The notes under the pieces are model-generated. The model saw only the letters and a list, made by a program, of their open reading frames with translations, was not told where the DNA came from and did no database searches. A stretch of DNA of 64,000 bases, taken from contig OX345636.1 of NCBI GenBank assembly GCA_947044365.1, forward strand, positions 38,978,191-39,042,190, read 5' to 3'. The translations under genes and the position numbers were made by a program. This document shows, piece by piece, positions 11,516 through 64,000 of this stretch (position 1 is its first letter; every line of letters begins with the position of its first letter). Origin of the DNA: Petrosia ficiformis (lineage: Eukaryota; Porifera; Demospongiae; Haplosclerida; Petrosiidae).

Positions 11516-11967
11516 CTATAAATTACAAGTCCACTATAATTAAATAAAATGGCCAATAATGGGCTACTTTTACTTAGTTAGCTAAAACCCTTTTAGTTGG
11601 CATAATAATATTATAACTAAGAAAACTGTTATACTATATATCACTATAATTAAAAGTGGTCATTATTGTCATACTAAAACAATACTAACTACGTAAAACA
11701 GCACCCTAACTGAAACAACACTAGTGTGTGTGTGTACTGTCATATGTAACATTGTGTGTGTATTCATGTGTGCATTCGCATGTGTGCATTCGCATGTGTG
11801 CTTGTAAACTATGAAGATGTATAATACATGTACATGAGATTCAATTCTTAAATCATAAATGGGCAAAATATGTATGTGTGACTGGTGTATGTGACTACAG
11901 ATGTATACATTGTATGTGGGTGAAATTTACCTTCGAATTGCCAAGGATTCGAAGGTATATAAGAACA
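11516..11967. other. Spacer between minisatellites
   Basis: AT-rich, with a TG run near 11725 preceded by ACAACACTAG, the same junction phrase that precedes the large TG array at about 2511. A short inverted repeat, CCTTCGAAT / ATTCGAAGG, lies at about 11932-11957. No gene is seen. Confidence 0.55.
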
Positions 11968-12373
11968 TACTGTACTAATGTGTACTGGTACTGTACTAAT
12001 ACTGTACTTAATACTGTACTAATACAGTACTAATACAGTGCTAATACTGTACTAATACTGTACTAATACTGTACTAATACTGTACTAATACTGTACTAAT
12101 ACTGTACTAATACTGTACTAATACTGTACTAATACTGTACTAATACTGTACTAATACTGTACTAATACTGTACTTAATACTGTACTAATACAGTACTAAT
12201 ACTGTACTAATACTGTACTAATACTGTACTAATACTGTACTAATACTGTACTAATACAGTACTAATACTGTACTAATACTGTACTAATACAGTACTAATA
12301 CAGTACTAATACAGTACTAATACTGTACTAATACTGTACTAATACTGTACTAATACTGTACTAATACTGTACT
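11968..12373. repeat. 11-bp satellite TACTAATACTG, about 37 copies
   Basis: Near-perfect tandem copies of TACTAATACTG run for about 400 bp. A minority variant (TACTAATACAG) comes in clusters and one slightly longer unit (TTAATACTG) occurs twice. A second block of the same unit lies at 12497-12546, immediately upstream of the first coding exon. Confidence 0.95.
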
Positions 12374-12496
12374 GATACTTTATTTTTAATATTTTGTTAC
12401 TATGTTTGTCAAAATATAGTTACCACATTAATTGTATTGTATTTCACTCTCTAAGAAATAGTCTATCTTTTATGTACTGTAATTAAAGTGTAATTA

Positions 12497-12566
12497 TACT
12501 AATACTGTACTAATACTGTACTAATACTGTACTAATACTGTACTAAATTTTTTTTTCTGTTCTCAG
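12497..12566 (+). promoter_or_regulatory. Satellite-derived branchpoint region and splice acceptor before the start codon
   Basis: About four to five copies of TACTAATACTG are followed by a T-rich tract and TTCTCAG, with the ATG starting at the very next base. TACTAAT is close to the classic branchpoint consensus TACTAAC. The coding part is therefore probably preceded by an intron, and an upstream untranslated exon (or a trans-spliced leader) must exist. The satellite may supply the branchpoint. The acceptor is clear; the branchpoint role is inference. Confidence 0.55.
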
Positions 12567-62910
<50,344 letters not shown>

Positions 62911-64000
62911 GTATGTTTATATTTGATATTGTTATAAATATAATACTGATGCCTGACTGAATCCTATATATTCATTTTACCCTAAACAATCATGTTGCCA
63001 ATTCAGATTCAACTAACTTTGTGTTCTGCCTGAATTAATCGCAATCTCCTCTTTCATGAAACTTTTATCAGCTTTATAATTTTCGAAGTATACAATGTTC
63101 AAAGTTTCTAACTTGCTTTGTTGGAAAGAGAAGTCGTTAAGACAGCCAGTGATGCAAAACTCATGCTTTGTTTGATGTAGGAAGAGTTTGGAATACTGAA
63201 AGAAGCCACATCTAGCGGCTTTTTTGCCCTTTTTGATAGCTTCTAGTATAGTGGAGAAAATATTAGCGAGTGCACGTTCTTGCCATTGCGGAGGGGTGTA
63301 TACATACCAAGTCCAGTTTTTGAGGTAGAGCAGAGTAGGACACAGACAGAAATGATTCCAAAACCTAATCCTCCAAAAGGGGAGGGTCAATTACTGTAAA
63401 TCTTAGCTTGCATTTCCAGTGCAATTAAGATGAACAAACAGCATGGTATGAACGAATTATGCCAGGTTCGCCTACTCCTACTCGAAATTTATGCAATAAT
63501 TCCACATTTGCCTACGTATACCGTATATCTAAGTAACCAAAATATTTAAACATTTTGATTTTTGACGAAGAAGAAACTCAGGTAAACTTGCTAATAAAAG
63601 TAGTGATGTATATTTATATATTATAAAAATTATTTATTATTGCTGCAATTTCAATATTGTTTACTGTTATATTTTTTACCTAACAACAAGGGCACCTAGA
63701 GGGTCATATGTTTTAAGGGCCCCTAGACTGGTCATACATACCAAGCGCCCCTAGAATGGTCATACGTTGCAAGGGCCCCTAGAGTGGTTAAGCGGCTGCA
63801 AAGAACCATCCGTTTGTCAGACGATAGTAGAATCTTAGCAGACGCTATTCACAATTTGTTTAAATATTTTGGTTAATTAAATATACGGTATACGTAGGCA
63901 AATGTGGAATTAGTGCATAAATTTCAAGTAGGCAAACGCAGAGTAGGCGAGCCCACACGATCCTGTATGAACAAGAGAAAATTAACATTGTATGTAATAC
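62911..64000. other. Intron 52, running to the window edge
   Basis: About 63020-63200 shows weak similarity to the 600-bp element (CAAAACTCATGCTTTGTT). A palindromic element fills 63466-63952. No exon is seen. Confidence 0.6.
63466..63952. mobile_element. Foldback element with about 85-bp inverted ends and an internal tandem repeat
   Basis: The left arm (TTCGCCTACTCCTACTCGAA ... CCAAAATATTTAAAC) and the right arm (GTTTAAATATTTTGG ... GAGTAGGCGAGCC) are inverse with few mismatches. Between them, GGGCCCCTAGACTGGTCATA-like units of about 34 bp occur four times (about 63690-63795). No protein frame is present. Confidence 0.8.

Overview
This window is animal genomic DNA. It is AT-rich, full of microsatellites, minisatellites and short inverted-repeat elements, and carries one very large multi-exon gene on the + strand. 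Every inferred intron has GT-AG ends. The protein combines many scavenger-receptor cysteine-rich (SRCR) domains, somatomedin-B (SMB) domains, Ser/Pro stalks and a NIDO-AMOP-VWD block, which is a metazoan vocabulary. The great expansion of SRCR domains, mostly short exons and the repeat landscape make a demosponge my best guess; that is inference, and other invertebrates are possible.

Layout. Positions 1 to about 12,500 contain no gene I can support. They hold a 2.2-kb TG-rich array with a higher-order repeat, two short hAT-type elements with perfect 8-bp target duplications, several minisatellites and one weak transposon-derived reading frame. An 11-bp satellite (TACTAATACTG) runs almost up to the first coding exon. 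The gene begins with a signal peptide at 12567, whose ATG directly follows a splice acceptor, and runs off the right edge. I could join 52 coding exons, 9,699 coding bases or 3,233 codons, without a stop; the sum is an exact multiple of three. The last coding base in view is 62910 and the 3' end is missing.

Domain order: signal peptide; SRCR1 to SRCR12 (14.6-40.5 kb); then four repeats of an SMB + SRCR + Ser/Pro module (42.7-54.4 kb, SRCR13 to SRCR16); then Ser/Pro stalk, NIDO, AMOP, VWD, the post-VWD region and an Ig/cadherin-like domain. The last part is the MUC4/SUSD2-type NIDO-AMOP-VWD arrangement, so the product is probably a large secreted or single-pass surface adhesion or recognition protein; any transmembrane segment would lie beyond the window. 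Only SRCR9 and SRCR11 keep the canonical SRCR sequence. The others are divergent but keep a regular eight-cysteine pattern.

Exons 2 to 42 all begin and end in phase 1, so modules can be duplicated, lost or skipped without a frameshift. The gene has grown by tandem duplication at least twice: two-SRCR units about 4.0 kb apart (31.8-40.5 kb), and more recently the SMB-SRCR-Ser/Pro units, whose introns are still nearly identical in blocks. I saw no convincing gene on the - strand and no RNA gene.
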